DNA of 64,000 bases from Marinomonas sp. SBI8L (GCF_001624705.1 NZ_JSEO01000003.1:124001-188000); one strand, 5' to 3'; shown: positions 35,627 through 46,541, counted from the stretch's first letter. Made by a program: numbers and translations. Notes: generated by a model not told the origin, from the sequence alone.

Positions 35627-37603
35627 ATGTCTTTATCTGTGATACAGAGAATTCTTTTAGGTTTTGCTATCTTGTTGGTGCTATTAGTTGTGGTTGCTGC
35701 AACAGGGTTCACCGGCATAAAGAAAGTTGAGCAAGGGCTAAATACTGTTACTGGCGAAGTGGCGAGTGTTGTCGCTTCAAGTAACAAGATTAATGAGACT
35801 TTGTTAACTTCGAATGCGACTTTATTGCAGCATCTTATTACTTATCCAGATGATGAGTTAACAAGTTTAGAAGCGGCCTTGCAGCAACAGGAAGCTGACT
35901 TTTTAAACTTAGCGAGCTCTTTAGAAGGCTTGATTCAAAATTACCCTATCATGACTGAGTCCTTAGTTGAAATTAAGCGTGAGACAGAAGTTTTTTATCA
36001 AATATCAAAACAAGCAACGACAAATCATCGACTAGAAATTGCAAATCGTGATCAAGTATTTGAGCAAAAATTTGATTTAAAAGACTCTATTTTATTCGCG
36101 GTTGAAGATTTAGCGATTTTAGAAGAGTCTGGTTATAAAACCGATGTTAAATTTGCTGCTTCTTATATTTTAGGGCAAATAGAAAGTATTCAGTACACTG
36201 TAAACGACTACTTTGATCAAACTGAATTAGGAACATTAGACGATCTAATCAAATCAATGAATTCAAACCTTCAAGGAGCGAAAGATAAACTTGCTAATCT
36301 AGAAGATGAAAACATTGAAATTCTGATCCAAGAAATTGAAGACCATGTTTTGGCAGAGCAAGGTGTTATTAAGGCTTATTATAATTACCTTGTGTTTCAG
36401 GAAAAAGGCATCCAGCTAGCAAATCAGTTGTCTAGCACAATGAACTCGATTAATACCTCAACCACAGCTTTGTTAAATGAAGCTTCACAAGTACGTCAAG
36501 GTGCGTTAAATCAAGCAAAGTCTGCTGTTAATTTATCCGTCAGCAGTGCTGTGTTAGTGATTATTGTGTCTGCAATTATCGCTATCTTAGTCGCTACTTG
36601 GGTCAGTCGTAGTATTAGAAAGCCACTATCTATTGTAATGGATGTTTTGGGTAAAATTGCTGAAGGTGATTTCACTTTACGTGCTGAAATTAAATCTAAA
36701 GATGAATTTGGAGAGTTATCCCGTTGGGTTAACGACCTTGCGAGTAAGCTGGAATCTGTGATTCGCGAAATACGTCAAGCGTCAGTGCAGGTTGCTGGGT
36801 CTGCGCAATCTGGTGTGGTAACGGCTGAGGAATCAAAAGAGTTGATGAGTTCTCAAAATGATATGACAACCTCAGTCGCATCGGCTATGACAGAAATGGC
36901 AGCAACAGTGCACCAAGTTGCGAATAGTGCTGAGACGACTTTAGAGCAAGTGCAGACGGTTGATGTAAAAGCTTCAGAAAACCGCTCACAAATGGATGTG
37001 AATATCGAAACGATTCAAACCTTGGCTGATGAAATTGAAAGCTCTTCTAAGGTGGTTAACGAGTTAAATGTTTACTCACAAGATATAGGTAAAATTCTAG
37101 AAGTTATTCAAGATATTGCAGAGCAAACTAATTTATTGGCGCTAAATGCGGCCATTGAGGCAGCAAGGGCAGGCGAGCAAGGTCGTGGTTTTGCTGTGGT
37201 TGCAGATGAAGTAAGAACCTTGGCAACTAGAACGCACAGCTCAACTGAAGAAATTCAGAAGGTGATTAGTCGTCTACAACAAGGGGTAAAAGAAACTGTT
37301 TCTAGCATGACTCAAAGCCAAAACAGTGCTCAACAAAGTGTCGATAAAGCGAAGGAAGTAGGCCAATCCTTACAAGAGATGCAAGAGTTTGTTACTGGCA
37401 TTCGAGATCTAAGTACGCAAATAGCGACAGCGGCTGAGCAGCAGTCTGCAGTAGCGCAAGAAATTAGTGTGAGTGTGCATGACATCGCAAAAATGTCTGA
37501 TGAAGCTTCTAGCGCCGCGGACTCGACGGCTCAGAATAGTGAAGGTTTATCAAAACTTGCTGAGCAGCAAAATACTTTATTAAGCCAATTCAAAGTATCT
37601 TAA
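35627..37603 (+). CDS. Methyl-accepting chemotaxis protein
   Basis: The start ATG at 35627 has GGGGTGAG just upstream; the ATG at 35585 would prepend 14 residues before TM1. The 658-residue protein has TM1 (about 7-29), a long helical periplasmic ligand domain, TM2 (about 306-328), HAMP (about 330-385) and the signalling hairpin with '[20 protein letters not shown]' near residue 500. The sensor domain looks like a four-helix or double four-helix bundle; its ligand is unknown. Confidence 0.92.
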   Translation: MSLSVIQRILLGFAILLVLLVVVAATGFTGIKKVEQGLNTVTGEVASVVASSNKINETLLTSNATLLQHLITYPDDELTSLEAALQQQEADFLNLASSLEGLIQNYPIMTESLVEIKRETEVFYQISKQATTNHRLEIANRDQVFEQKFDLKDSILFAVEDLAILEESGYKTDVKFAASYILGQIESIQYTVNDYFDQTELGTLDDLIKSMNSNLQGAKDKLANLEDENIEILIQEIEDHVLAEQGVIKAYYNYLVFQEKGIQLANQLSSTMNSINTSTTALLNEASQVRQGALNQAKSAVNLSVSSAVLVIIVSAIIAILVATWVSRSIRKPLSIVMDVLGKIAEGDFTLRAEIKSKDEFGELSRWVNDLASKLESVIREIRQASVQVAGSAQSGVVTAEESKELMSSQNDMTTSVASAMTEMAATVHQVANSAETTLEQVQTVDVKASENRSQMDVNIETIQTLADEIESSSKVVNELNVYSQDIGKILEVIQDIAEQTNLLALNAAIEAARAGEQGRGFAVVADEVRTLATRTHSSTEEIQKVISRLQQGVKETVSSMTQSQNSAQQSVDKAKEVGQSLQEMQEFVTGIRDLSTQIATAAEQQSAVAQEISVSVHDIAKMSDEASSAADSTAQNSEGLSKLAEQQNTLLSQFKVS

Positions 37604-37670
37604 CAAGAGATAACTTGGTATGTTTGTTGATAAATATCATATTTTATCTAAGTAAAGGAGTTTGAATTAA

Positions 37671-38150
37671 GTGTCTATTCAAGTAGGAGATACCCTGCCA
37701 GCCGCCCAGTTTCAAGTAATGGGTGAAGATGGTCCAAAAACTATCCAAGTGGCTGAGTTTTTTAGCAATAAAAAAGTTGTGATGTTTGCGCTTCCTGGTG
37801 CTTTTACGCCAACTTGCAGTGCTAGCCATGTACCTGGTTTTGTTGTGAACTTTGATGCATTAAAAGAAAAGGGTGTTGATGACGTCGTTTGTCTTTCTGT
37901 TAATGACGTCTTTGTTATGCATGCATGGGGAGAAGCCCAAAATGCAGAGAATCTAGTTATGGCTGCAGATGGTATGGCTGAGTTTACCTTGGCTATGGGT
38001 CTTGAACTGGATTTATCATCCGCTAAGTTTGGTATGCGTAGTAGCCGTTATGCCATGTTAGTGGATAATGGTGTTGTAACTCAGTTATGGAAAGAAGAAG
38101 CGGGTGAGTTTAAAGTGAGCTCAGCTGAATATGTGCTGAGTCAGCTATAA
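37671..38150 (+). CDS. Peroxiredoxin (Prx5/redoxin type)
   Basis: The 159-residue thiol peroxidase starts at GTG with AAAGGAG ten bases upstream. The peroxidatic cysteine is C49 in 'GAFTPTCSASHVPGF', the Prx5 form of the T-x-x-C motif, and a second Cys occurs in 'DDVVCLSVND'. Prx5 enzymes reduce H2O2 and organic peroxides using glutathione/glutaredoxin or thioredoxin. It has its own terminator, shared with the convergent PII gene. Confidence 0.9.
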   Translation: MSIQVGDTLPAAQFQVMGEDGPKTIQVAEFFSNKKVVMFALPGAFTPTCSASHVPGFVVNFDALKEKGVDDVVCLSVNDVFVMHAWGEAQNAENLVMAADGMAEFTLAMGLELDLSSAKFGMRSSRYAMLVDNGVVTQLWKEEAGEFKVSSAEYVLSQL

Positions 38151-38184
38151 GTGAGTGATCGCTGCTAATAAATCTGCTTTTAAT

Positions 38185-38221
38185 AAAAAAACCTCAAACT
38201 TGAATAAGTTTGAGGTTTTTT
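38185..38221. terminator. Bidirectional terminator between the peroxiredoxin and PII genes
   Basis: AAAAAACCTCAAACTT and AAGTTTGAGGTTTTTT pair around a GAAT loop, with T runs on both strands. Confidence 0.92.
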
Positions 38222-38241
38222 ATGTTCACTACAGACTGAAA

Positions 38242-38607
<366 letters not shown>

Positions 38608-38722
38608 TCAATTAGATAAAAATACCATTCTCTACTCTTTGCGGCTAGTTAGGTCGATCAAGTAACGAGAAATAAAGAGGGATAATCTATAGAAGTGAGC
38701 AGAAAGAGGCTTTTTGAGAGGA

Positions 38723-38751
38723 ATGCACTAGACTGAGGCAGTCCAGTGCAT
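38723..38751 (-). terminator. Stem-loop downstream of hemE
   Basis: ATGCACT-GACTG and CAGTC-AGTGCAT pair around a three-base loop with one internal pair that is G-U on the minus strand and A-C on the plus strand. It begins 20 bases after the hemE stop. There is no clear U tail, so it may be a transcript-protecting hairpin. Confidence 0.5.
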
Positions 38752-38770
38752 ATCAAGGTATTTATAAAGG

Positions 38771-39877
38771 TTATGATTTTAGATCGTTTAGTTGGTCTAA
38801 TTGATCTGATTGTGTTTGATGGTATTTAGCGCCTAATTCGTGCACCGCATCGATTAAGTATTTTGGCTGTTCAGGGTCAACAAACTGATGGATACCATGC
38901 CCTAGGTTAAACACATGGCCTGTACCATGACCGAAGCCTGCTAATACTTCGCCAACTTGATCGCGAATAACCTCTTTGTCAGCATATAAAACACAAGGAT
39001 CAATGTTTCCTTGTAGCGCAACTTTGTCGCCAACGCGTGCTCTTGCTTCAGCCATATCGGTTGTCCAGTCAAGACCTAGCGCATCAGTACCACTTGCCGC
39101 CATGTTTTCTAACCATTGGCCACCATTTTTGGTAAACATGATAACAGGGATCTTTTTACCTTCATGTTCGCGAATCAGACCATCAATAATCTGTTTCATA
39201 TACATTAAAGAGAACTCTTGGTATTTAGGGCCACTTAAAACACCACCCCAAGTATCGAAAATTTGGACTGCTTGAGCACCTGCTTTAATTTGACCATTTA
39301 GGTAGTCAGTGACTGAGATAGCTAGTTTACGCAGTAACTCATGAAGAATTTCTGGAGACTTGTACATCATGCCTTTTATGTGGCGGAAATCTTTACTTGA
39401 ACCACCTTCTACCATGTAGGTAGCAAGCGTCCATGGACTACCAGAAAAGCCAATTAACGGAACACGCCCGCCTAGTGCGTTACGAATGGTTGTAACCGCT
39501 TTCATGACATAATCTAGATCATTGACGCTGGCAATAGGTAGCGCTTCAACATCGGCTTCGGTGCGAATGACTTTCTTGAATTTAGGGCCTTCACCTGTTT
39601 CAAAGTAAAGTCCTTGGCCCATCGCATCTGGAATCGTTAAGATGTCAGAAAATAAAATCGCGGCATCAAGTTCATATCTTTCTAGAGGCTGTAGGGTAAC
39701 TTCACAAGCAAATTCGTCATTCTTACAGAGACTCAAAAAATCACCCGCATGAGCTCGACTAGCACGATATTCAGGAAGATAACGTCCAGCTTGGCGCATC
39801 ATCCATACTGGTGTGGTATCGACAGGCTGCTTTAAAAGGGCGCGAATAAAACGATCATTTTTGAGTTCAGGGAACAT
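38771..39877 (-). CDS. hemE: Uroporphyrinogen decarboxylase
   Basis: The 368-residue protein has '[30 protein letters not shown]', the N-terminal signature with active-site Arg residues, '[13 protein letters not shown]' with the catalytic Asp, and '[17 protein letters not shown]'. It decarboxylates uroporphyrinogen III to coproporphyrinogen III in haem synthesis, in the cytoplasm. The length matches the family, and the gene is alone. Confidence 0.95.
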   Translation of the reverse strand: MFPELKNDRFIRALLKQPVDTTPVWMMRQAGRYLPEYRASRAHAGDFLSLCKNDEFACEVTLQPLERYELDAAILFSDILTIPDAMGQGLYFETGEGPKFKKVIRTEADVEALPIASVNDLDYVMKAVTTIRNALGGRVPLIGFSGSPWTLATYMVEGGSSKDFRHIKGMMYKSPEILHELLRKLAISVTDYLNGQIKAGAQAVQIFDTWGGVLSGPKYQEFSLMYMKQIIDGLIREHEGKKIPVIMFTKNGGQWLENMAASGTDALGLDWTTDMAEARARVGDKVALQGNIDPCVLYADKEVIRDQVGEVLAGFGHGTGHVFNLGHGIHQFVDPEQPKYLIDAVHELGAKYHQTQSDQLDQLNDLKS

Positions 39878-40088
39878 TCAGTGACTCCGATGTAAAAATT
39901 TTAAGCATTTTACCTAACTTGACGATAAAAGCGGAATCTATAAATGATTTTTATGGCTTTAAATTGAAAAAGGCATGTGTTGAGTCAGTATTTTGACGTT
40001 AAATTCGATCACAATAGGTTTTCAAGTGACAGAAATCACTTAATGAGGCTATTTGAACTCGTCTTTACACTTGTTAGAAAATGAAATT

Positions 40089-41390
40089 TTACTTCTCTGT
40101 TAGCTCGGCTACAGTGTTGGATATATTTTCAGCACCTTGTTTGATTTGATCTATGATCACAAATGCGTTGTTAATTAGCTCGTTACTTTCAATCGCTTGT
40201 TCACGTACTTTTTCCATGCTGGTTTTAGTATCACGGGTTAATAAAGTGTTTTGTTTGACCATTTCTTCTATTTCTATGGTTGAGCTACTGGTTCGTGAGG
40301 CTAATTGCCTGACTTCATCTGCCACCACTGCAAACCCTCTTCCGTGTTCGCCTGCTCGTGCTGCCTCTATTGCAGCATTAAGTGCTAATAAGTTAGTTTG
40401 CCCAGCGATACTTCCTATTGTGTTCACAATTTTCGATATTTCATCTGATTGTATGTTTAACTTTTCTATTAGGTTGGAAGCTTTATCCATTTCATTTGAA
40501 ATATCTGAAGAAATATCAACGGATTTCTGTAATACCTGAGCGCCTTTTTCTGACACATTGCTTGTTTCAATCGAGGTTTCATATGCCATTTTAGAGACCT
40601 TTTGGCTGGAATCTCGTTTGTTTATTTGCTCTGTAATATCAGAAGCAAATTTAATGACTTTATAAACTTTTCCATACTCATCATAGACAGGGTTGTAGGT
40701 CGCTTCTAACCATATACTTTCACCTTGACTGTTTTTTCGTTCGAATTGTCCAGATTTAAATTGGCCTTGTTGAAGCTCTTGCCAAAATGATGGATTGTCT
40801 TGGTAAAAATTATCAAAGCAAAACATCTTATGATGCTGGCCTAGTATTTCATTTGCTTGATAACCTATGCAGGTTAAAAAATTTTCGTTGGCGTTTAATA
40901 TGTCTCCATTGGGAGAAAACTCAATGACTGCCATGGAAAGGTTTAGGGCATTTAAAATGGCAGATTGGCAGTCTAGGCGTTCTTTTGCCTGAGTAATGTC
41001 GCTAGCTAATTTCACTACCTTGATGACTTTTCCATCTTCAATAACGGGCAAATAGGTAGCTTCAAGCCAGAGTGTTTCTTGATCTTTATTGATTCGCTTG
41101 AAAACACCTTTATGACTGACTCCTTGGCTGAGCTCACGCCAAAAATTAGCGTATTCTGTTGTGTTGGCATACTTATCTTCGCAAAACATCTTATGGTGTT
41201 GGCCAATAATGTCTTCTTTCATGTATTTGGATGCATTTAGGAAATGTTCGTTAGCTTCTAGAATGATGCCTTGAGGAGAGAATTCAATAACCGCTATGTT
41301 TTGCTTTATTGCGGTTAGGTAATTTTGGCTTTCTTGGGCTAGTTCTGCTGCTTTTTGCTGAGTGTCTTGATGTTTGTTGCGGTTAAACAT
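40089..41390 (-). CDS. Soluble PAS-PAS chemotaxis transducer, BdlA-like
   Basis: The ATG at 41390 follows GAGG by six bases and gives 433 residues; a TTG at 41414 is less likely. Two PAS domains (about 25-130 and 145-250) each contain 'GQHHKMFC' and 'WLEATYNPV'-like motifs. A shortened methyl-accepting signalling region with '[19 protein letters not shown]' follows. There is no membrane segment, so it senses internal redox or energy state. Length and plan match BdlA of Pseudomonas aeruginosa, which links signals to biofilm dispersal. Confidence 0.85.
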   Translation of the reverse strand: MFNRNKHQDTQQKAAELAQESQNYLTAIKQNIAVIEFSPQGIILEANEHFLNASKYMKEDIIGQHHKMFCEDKYANTTEYANFWRELSQGVSHKGVFKRINKDQETLWLEATYLPVIEDGKVIKVVKLASDITQAKERLDCQSAILNALNLSMAVIEFSPNGDILNANENFLTCIGYQANEILGQHHKMFCFDNFYQDNPSFWQELQQGQFKSGQFERKNSQGESIWLEATYNPVYDEYGKVYKVIKFASDITEQINKRDSSQKVSKMAYETSIETSNVSEKGAQVLQKSVDISSDISNEMDKASNLIEKLNIQSDEISKIVNTIGSIAGQTNLLALNAAIEAARAGEHGRGFAVVADEVRQLASRTSSSTIEIEEMVKQNTLLTRDTKTSMEKVREQAIESNELINNAFVIIDQIKQGAENISNTVAELTEK

Positions 41391-41523
41391 ATTAGGCCTC
41401 GGGAAACTATACAATCATTCTGTTATAAGCCTAAATCTAATTTTGTGTTTAACCGTTAGCTTCTTGTGTTGATAACGTATTTTTTTGTAGAAAAATTGAG
41501 CCGTTTTTAATATGCCCAATTTT

Positions 41524-42318
41524 TTAATCCCCTAAATAGCGTTTCAAGCTGTGTTGATTGACCCTGTAAGTGGCTTCAGCAATTTCGTTATTTTGATTTA
41601 GTTCCGCTAAAGCGCTGTCTAATGCTTGAGCGACTTGTTGCTGTGACATGCCCGCTTTCAACCTAGGAGAATAAAGTATCTTGAGTAAAATATAATCTAG
41701 AGGGCTGAGGTAAGAGTCGATGCTATTGTCATTGAATATAGAAGGGTAGACCTTATCTGAATCATTTGGCAGACCAAGTAATTGGGTGATTTCTTCAATA
41801 ATACAATCTAAAAAACGTGAGTTTTCTCTGGCGTAATCGACAGGAATTATAATGACCCCTTTAAAAATCTCACCTCTCTTATTGTTTTTAAAGGTGCCAA
41901 TGCAAATCGCTTCTTTTAGTGCGACTTCATAATGCTTAGGGTTGCCTATGTATTGAGCAACCTTATCCCTTATTTGCTTGTGCTGGGTGAAGATGATGGT
42001 GATATTAGCTTGGTTTTGGGGCACATTTAGCTGAAATGGATGATTTGTGATACTGGCAAGATGTTTGATGTGAGTAGATAGCAGAACGTTCTGTAAGTTC
42101 GCATCGCCTGAATCACTGGCTATGTGTACCTTGATAGGTTTCTTCCAGCGAACAAGGCGGCTTTCTTTATTTTTTTCGTATTCTCTGCCTAAAGCAATGT
42201 CTATGAAGCTTGCTTTTATGTAATCGGCATCTTGCCATCTGCTTTGTCCATATGAGATCTGGCTGAAGCCTAGGCTAATCAGGATCAGAAGGCTGTAAGA
42301 TAAGGCGATTTTCAACAT
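41524..42318 (-). CDS. DUF2927-like exported protein
   Basis: A signal peptide ('ALSYSLLILISLGFSQISYG') precedes a domain with 'FIDIALGREYE', 'RLVRWKKPIKVHI' and 'CIIEEITQLLGLPNDSD...PSIFND', resembling DUF2927, a family that looks like a degenerate metallopeptidase; here the expected HExxH is not present. The start is either 42318 or 42333. Both overlap the upstream Nudix gene by more than 40 bases in a different frame, so translation is probably coupled. Function unknown. Confidence 0.65.
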   Translation of the reverse strand: MLKIALSYSLLILISLGFSQISYGQSRWQDADYIKASFIDIALGREYEKNKESRLVRWKKPIKVHIASDSGDANLQNVLLSTHIKHLASITNHPFQLNVPQNQANITIIFTQHKQIRDKVAQYIGNPKHYEVALKEAICIGTFKNNKRGEIFKGVIIIPVDYARENSRFLDCIIEEITQLLGLPNDSDKVYPSIFNDNSIDSYLSPLDYILLKILYSPRLKAGMSQQQVAQALDSALAELNQNNEIAEATYRVNQHSLKRYLGD

Positions 42319-42805
42319 AATGGTGTAATGCATCTAAGGTGTCTGGAGTAAAGTTTAAGCATTTTTTATTCATTAAGATATCTTCAATGCTTATCTCTTT
42401 TATAGCAGCAACTTCATCTGCTTGCATTGTGATTTTACCATCCTGCTCTGGGTCATAAATGCAGCTAAACACTTTTCCCCAGATGCGATAGCTTTCTCCT
42501 TCGGTAAAAAATAAACCATGATTAGTTAGTGTTAAATCTAAGCCTAACTCTTCTTTTAGTTCTCTTTGAGCTGATAGGTGATAACTTTCGCCATGGGCAA
42601 CAACCCCACCTGTCGCAATACCATAATAGCCGGGACAAAATTGTTTGTTTAAAGTGCGTTTTTGTATGATGAGCTCTTTCTTTTTATTGAATACTAAAAT
42701 GTAAGTCGCTCTGTGGTAATCAATACCAAAGCGCATTTCTTTCCTTGCTACGCTGCCAATTAAATTATTGTCTTTATCAATTAAACTGATTATTTCTTCG
42801 CTCAT
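42275..42805 (-). CDS. Nudix hydrolase (YfcD-like)
   Basis: The Nudix box reads G-x5-E-x7-RELKEELGL within 'GGVVAHGESYHLSAQRELKEELGL', with all catalytic glutamates present. The start 'MSEEIISLIDKDNNLIGSVARKEMR' matches the YfcD/isopentenyl-isomerase-like branch; I prefer the ATG at 42805 to that at 42832. Substrate unknown. Its 3' end overlaps the DUF2927-like gene. Confidence 0.85.
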   Translation of the reverse strand: MSEEIISLIDKDNNLIGSVARKEMRFGIDYHRATYILVFNKKKELIIQKRTLNKQFCPGYYGIATGGVVAHGESYHLSAQRELKEELGLDLTLTNHGLFFTEGESYRIWGKVFSCIYDPEQDGKITMQADEVAAIKEISIEDILMNKKCLNFTPDTLDALHHYVENRLILQPSDPD

Positions 42806-43066
42806 AACAGGCTCTTTTGTGTTTGGTATCATGGTATCTTATGGCAAAATTATAAGGATAAAATGCCTGTAAAAGTAGTCTTTTAGCAAGTTAGGTTTTT
42901 GTGTGAATGATTAATATAAAGTTTCCAAATTGCGACAACAAATTTCGTGTAAGCTTGGCAAATGATGGCTTTTAACTTTTCGGCTTGAAGTCTAGATTTA
43001 CTACCATATCTTGTTATCAATAACTCACTAATTAGATAGTAAACCCCCGTTCCAGAGGATGAATTC

Positions 43067-44074
43067 TTGATTAAGCAACATGACCTATTAGCCTTTAGTT
43101 TAGCCAACCCTACACATGCAGAAAAAAAAGTTGAAGAGTATGGATTTGCCAAAGTTTCCTTACTGGAAACTGGTATCGTCACTATCGAACCAAAGCAAGA
43201 GGCGCAGATTAGCTTAGTATTGAGTGCAGGCATTCATGGCAATGAAACCGCACCGATGGAAATGGTTAATGATATTTTAAAAGATATTTTAGATGAAAAG
43301 CTTGCTTGCTCAGTGCGTTTACTGGTTATTTTCGGAAACTTACCTGCTGCAAATATTGGAAAAAGGTTTACTCAAGTAAATATGAATCGCCTCTTTTCTG
43401 GTGCTTGGCAAAAAGAAGAGGGCTTTGAAGCTCAAAGAGCTGGCTTGATTGAGAAAACAATTGCAGACTTTTTTAATGAAGGGCCAGATAGTGCTCAAAG
43501 AATTCATTATGACCTTCATACCGCGATAAGGGGATCAAAGTACCCTAAATTTGTGGTTTATCCTTATTTGCATGGGCGTCCTTACAGTGCTGAGCAGATT
43601 GGCTTTTTGGAAGCTTCTGGTATTGAAGCTGTTTTATTGTCTCACCAAAGTACGACAACCTTGTCTTACTTCTCATCTGAGCAGCATAATGCTAGTGCTT
43701 TTACTGTTGAATTAGGCCAAGTAGCTCCTTTTGGAGAGAATGACCACTCGAAGTTAACAGCTATTAGACATACTTTGAGGCACTTGATTAAAGATGAAGA
43801 GTTAACCTCTAGTGACCAAGGTTCAATGAAGATTTTTCAGGTGATTGATGGCTTGAATAAGGATGCAGAAGACTATCAGCTGAATATTGCGACAGATTTT
43901 GAAAATTTCACGTCATTTGATGCTGGTTTTAAATTAACTCAGTCTCAACTCTCTGAATATTTAGTGAAGCAAGATGGAGATGCCTTAGTTTTTCCGAACA
44001 CTAAAATCCCTGTCGGTCAAAGAGCTGGACTTATGGTTAGAGAGGTGGCGCTGTCATCTCTTGAACTTAATTAA
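43067..44074 (+). CDS. astE: Succinylglutamate desuccinylase
   Basis: The 335-residue zinc hydrolase has 'SAGIHGNETAPMEM' (His and Glu zinc ligands), 'NMNRLFSGAWQ' and 'HYDLHTAIRGSKYPKFVV', matching AstE closely. It releases succinate and glutamate in the last step of the arginine succinyltransferase pathway. It starts at TTG with AGAGGAT seven bases upstream. The other ast genes are not nearby, so it is an isolated member of that pathway. Confidence 0.9.
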   Translation: MIKQHDLLAFSLANPTHAEKKVEEYGFAKVSLLETGIVTIEPKQEAQISLVLSAGIHGNETAPMEMVNDILKDILDEKLACSVRLLVIFGNLPAANIGKRFTQVNMNRLFSGAWQKEEGFEAQRAGLIEKTIADFFNEGPDSAQRIHYDLHTAIRGSKYPKFVVYPYLHGRPYSAEQIGFLEASGIEAVLLSHQSTTTLSYFSSEQHNASAFTVELGQVAPFGENDHSKLTAIRHTLRHLIKDEELTSSDQGSMKIFQVIDGLNKDAEDYQLNIATDFENFTSFDAGFKLTQSQLSEYLVKQDGDALVFPNTKIPVGQRAGLMVREVALSSLELN

Positions 44075-44098
44075 AGTTACATTGTTTGCTTGATCGCC

Positions 44099-44129
44099 TT
44101 CCCCCTAGAAGTCATATAACTAGGGGGAA
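44099..44129. other. Perfect stem-loop after astE
   Basis: TTCCCCCTAG and CTAGGGGGAA form a ten-base perfect stem with an eleven-base loop. There is no U tail, so it may be a Rho-dependent end, an mRNA-stabilising hairpin, or a protein site upstream of znuA. Confidence 0.4.
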
Positions 44130-44213
44130 TCCTACCTACACCCATTCCTTAAACAGTGCTTTTAGCTTTCTTTCTTCAATTGTGTTCACTTATATATCAA
44201 TGTTAATATGTCT

Positions 44214-44226
44214 GTTATGTTATAAC
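44214..44226. promoter_or_regulatory. Candidate Zur box upstream of znuA
   Basis: GTTAT-GTT-ATAAC is a perfect five-base inverted repeat that fits the GTTATAnTATAAC-type Zur box of pseudomonads. It lies 18 bases before the znuA ATG, a repressor position. Confidence 0.55.
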
Positions 44227-44243
44227 GTTTTTTGAGAGTTTAA

Positions 44244-45170
44244 ATGAAGTCTATTTTAGGTTTTTTGTTGGTGGGTTTGTTCGCGATAAATGGTCAGTTG
44301 CAAGCGGAGACGATACCGAGTGTCGCAACCAGCATAAAGCCAGTTTCTATGATAGTAAAAGCCATTGCTGGTGATAAAGTTGCTATAGAACAAATTGTCT
44401 CTAACAGTGCTTCTCCTCATGATTTTGCCTTGCGTCCATCAGATTTAAGAAAAGTAATTAATGCAGATTTGGTTGTTTGGGTCGGAGAGTCTCTTGAGCC
44501 ATTTTTGGAAAAACCATTACACAATAGCCAACATGCTGATACGGCTATCGAGTGGATGTCTTTAGTAGAAGCGGCTGGTGATCATCATGAATCTGATAAG
44601 CCTAAAGCCGTGAAAAGCTTTGAAAGTCATGGGCATGGACATGGGCACCATCATGATGGTTTAGATCCACATGTGTGGTTGGATATAGAAAATGCTCACA
44701 TTCTTGCTGAGGCTGTCGCAGAAAAGCTGTCTCTTATGCTTCCTGAACAAGCTTCCTTCTTTACGCAAAATTTAGAATCTTTTGAAAGTGCATTAGCGAA
44801 AGCCGATGCCGAAAATAAGCAGTCACTGTTGCCGCTAAAAGATCTAAACTATGTCGTTTTTCATGATGCTTATGGTTATTTTGAAGCGCATTATGATATT
44901 GCTCACATTGCAAATATTAGTTTAAGCCCAGAGCGTAAACCTGGTGCCAAAAAGGTCGTTTCGATCAGAAGCTTGATGAAAGACGAAAGTGTTGCCTGTA
45001 TTTTTAGTGAGGTTCAATTTAATCCTGCTATCGTAAATGCACTAGTGGAAGGGACAAGTGTCAAAGCGATTGAACTGGACCCATTAGGAGCGAGTATAGC
45101 CCTAAATGAAACGGCCTATATTGCTTTTATTAAGCAACTTGGCAGTCAGTTTTCAAAGTGCCAAGCTTAA
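44244..45170 (+). CDS. znuA: Zinc ABC-transporter substrate-binding protein ZnuA
   Basis: The 308-residue protein has a signal peptide and the cluster A-I metal-binding fold with zinc-ligand histidines in 'SPHDFALRPSD', 'DPHVWLD' and 'VVFHDAYGYFEAHY'. A His-rich acidic loop 'HGHGHGHHHDG' sits before the second ligand, typical of zinc over manganese binding. It captures periplasmic zinc for ZnuBC. No znuB, znuC or zur gene is nearby, so it must pair with a permease elsewhere. Confidence 0.9.
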   Translation: MKSILGFLLVGLFAINGQLQAETIPSVATSIKPVSMIVKAIAGDKVAIEQIVSNSASPHDFALRPSDLRKVINADLVVWVGESLEPFLEKPLHNSQHADTAIEWMSLVEAAGDHHESDKPKAVKSFESHGHGHGHHHDGLDPHVWLDIENAHILAEAVAEKLSLMLPEQASFFTQNLESFESALAKADAENKQSLLPLKDLNYVVFHDAYGYFEAHYDIAHIANISLSPERKPGAKKVVSIRSLMKDESVACIFSEVQFNPAIVNALVEGTSVKAIELDPLGASIALNETAYIAFIKQLGSQFSKCQA

Positions 45171-45534
45171 GCTTATCTTTTCAATAAAGCCGTCGCTTAA
45201 TACTCCTTGTGACTGCTTTGATTATAAAAAAGTGAGTACCTAACTCACTTTTTTATTGTCTAACTTAACCTTCCCTAATAAAGACCGGCACCTTCAACTA
45301 TTACCTCAACCAGTCATACCTTTTGCTACATAGATAAGATAGCTTTGTTCAAAGCAGACTTTCTTATTTAAGTCAGTCTTAGCAAATAGTCTTGAAGATA
45401 AAAAAGCAGAAAGAATGCTTGTTTCTAGTGGCTTTTTTAGATGGCCTTTAGTTCACCGCATGCTCAATAAGATTTCTATCTTGAACTCGCTTTTTGGGTA
45501 TAATGCTAGTCATTCTAATTTGTAGAGATCAGAC
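45171..45534. other. Intergenic region between znuA and kdsD
   Basis: These 364 bases contain no supported gene. They hold a terminator at 45226-45254 and a good -10-like TATAAT at 45499-45504, 30 bases before kdsD, without a well-spaced -35. This is the likely promoter region of the long kds-gsp run. Confidence 0.5.
45226..45254. terminator. Rho-independent terminator after znuA
   Basis: AAAAAAGTGAGT and ACTCACTTTTTT form a perfect 12-base stem with a five-base loop and T runs on both strands. Confidence 0.88.
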
Positions 45535-46533
45535 ATGGCTGACGTAACAGAAATTATGCCTTCTTCAACACAAGTCCTTAATAAAACAGATGATGAGTTA
45601 CTTAAAAGTGCTCAACATACCTTGAATACTCAGGCAAACGCCTTGTCTAAGCTAGCTGATTCTGTAACAAATGAATTTGTTAACGCAATTAAATTGATTA
45701 TGAAAACCCAAGGTCGAACCATTATTTGTGGTATGGGAAAATCAGGCTTAATTGGCGCTAAAATTGCGGCTACCTTAGCTTCGACGGGAACACCAAGCTT
45801 TTTTCTCCATCCTGGGGAAGCCTTTCATGGCGATTTAGGTATGATTGAGCCTCAAGATACCTTGATTCTCATTAGTTATTCAGGGGAAACAGAAGAACTT
45901 ATTCGATTACTGCCTTCTCTAAAAAGCTTTGGTAATCCTTGTATTGCCATGGTCGGGAATTTGCAGTCTACCTTAGCTAAGCATTGTGACTGTGTTTTAG
46001 ATATTTCTGTAGATAGAGAAACATGCCCAAATAATTTAGCACCAACAACCTCGACAACAATGACAACAGCGATGGGTGATGCTTTAGCGGTGGCTTTGAT
46101 GGAGTGTCGAAACTTTCAGCCACAAGATTTTGCTCGCTTTCACCCAGGTGGCAGCTTAGGTCGTAAGCTCTTAACTCGTGTTAAAGATCTCATGCATAAG
46201 GATAATTTACCTGAATGCACTCCAAGCACTTTATTGAAAGATGCTATTGGCATTATGACCACTGGGCGAATGGGAATGGTATTAGTGAAAGAGGGCAAGG
46301 ACTTGCTTGGGATTTTCACTGATGGCGATTTACGTCGTGCCATGTTAACAGATGCTGTTGGTATGCTGGATAAAACCATTTCTCAAGTGATGACAGCAAG
46401 TCCTAAAACGATACACCAAGATACTTTAATTGCGACGGCAGAAGAGCAAATGTTGCAAGGTAAAATTACCCTGCTGATTGCCGTTGATGATGATAATAAT
46501 GTAGTTGGCTTACTAGAAATTTACGACCGCTAA
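45535..46533 (+). CDS. kdsD: Arabinose-5-phosphate isomerase
   Basis: The 332-residue protein has an N-terminal SIS domain ('IICGMGKSGLIGAKIAATLASTGTPSFFLHPGEAFHGDLGMI' region, with 'SYSGETEE') and two C-terminal CBS domains starting near residue 215 ('KDLMHKDNLP'). It makes arabinose-5-phosphate from ribulose-5-phosphate, the first step towards Kdo for lipopolysaccharide. It heads the kdsD-kdsA-kdsC-kdsB set. Confidence 0.95.
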   Translation: MADVTEIMPSSTQVLNKTDDELLKSAQHTLNTQANALSKLADSVTNEFVNAIKLIMKTQGRTIICGMGKSGLIGAKIAATLASTGTPSFFLHPGEAFHGDLGMIEPQDTLILISYSGETEELIRLLPSLKSFGNPCIAMVGNLQSTLAKHCDCVLDISVDRETCPNNLAPTTSTTMTTAMGDALAVALMECRNFQPQDFARFHPGGSLGRKLLTRVKDLMHKDNLPECTPSTLLKDAIGIMTTGRMGMVLVKEGKDLLGIFTDGDLRRAMLTDAVGMLDKTISQVMTASPKTIHQDTLIATAEEQMLQGKITLLIAVDDDNNVVGLLEIYDR

Positions 46534-46541
46534 CTAACTGA

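Noticed and set aside
42883-43233. 116-codon minus-strand frame overlapping the astE start
   Set aside because: The opposite strand encodes the conserved N-terminus of AstE, and the minus frame has no recognisable motifs.
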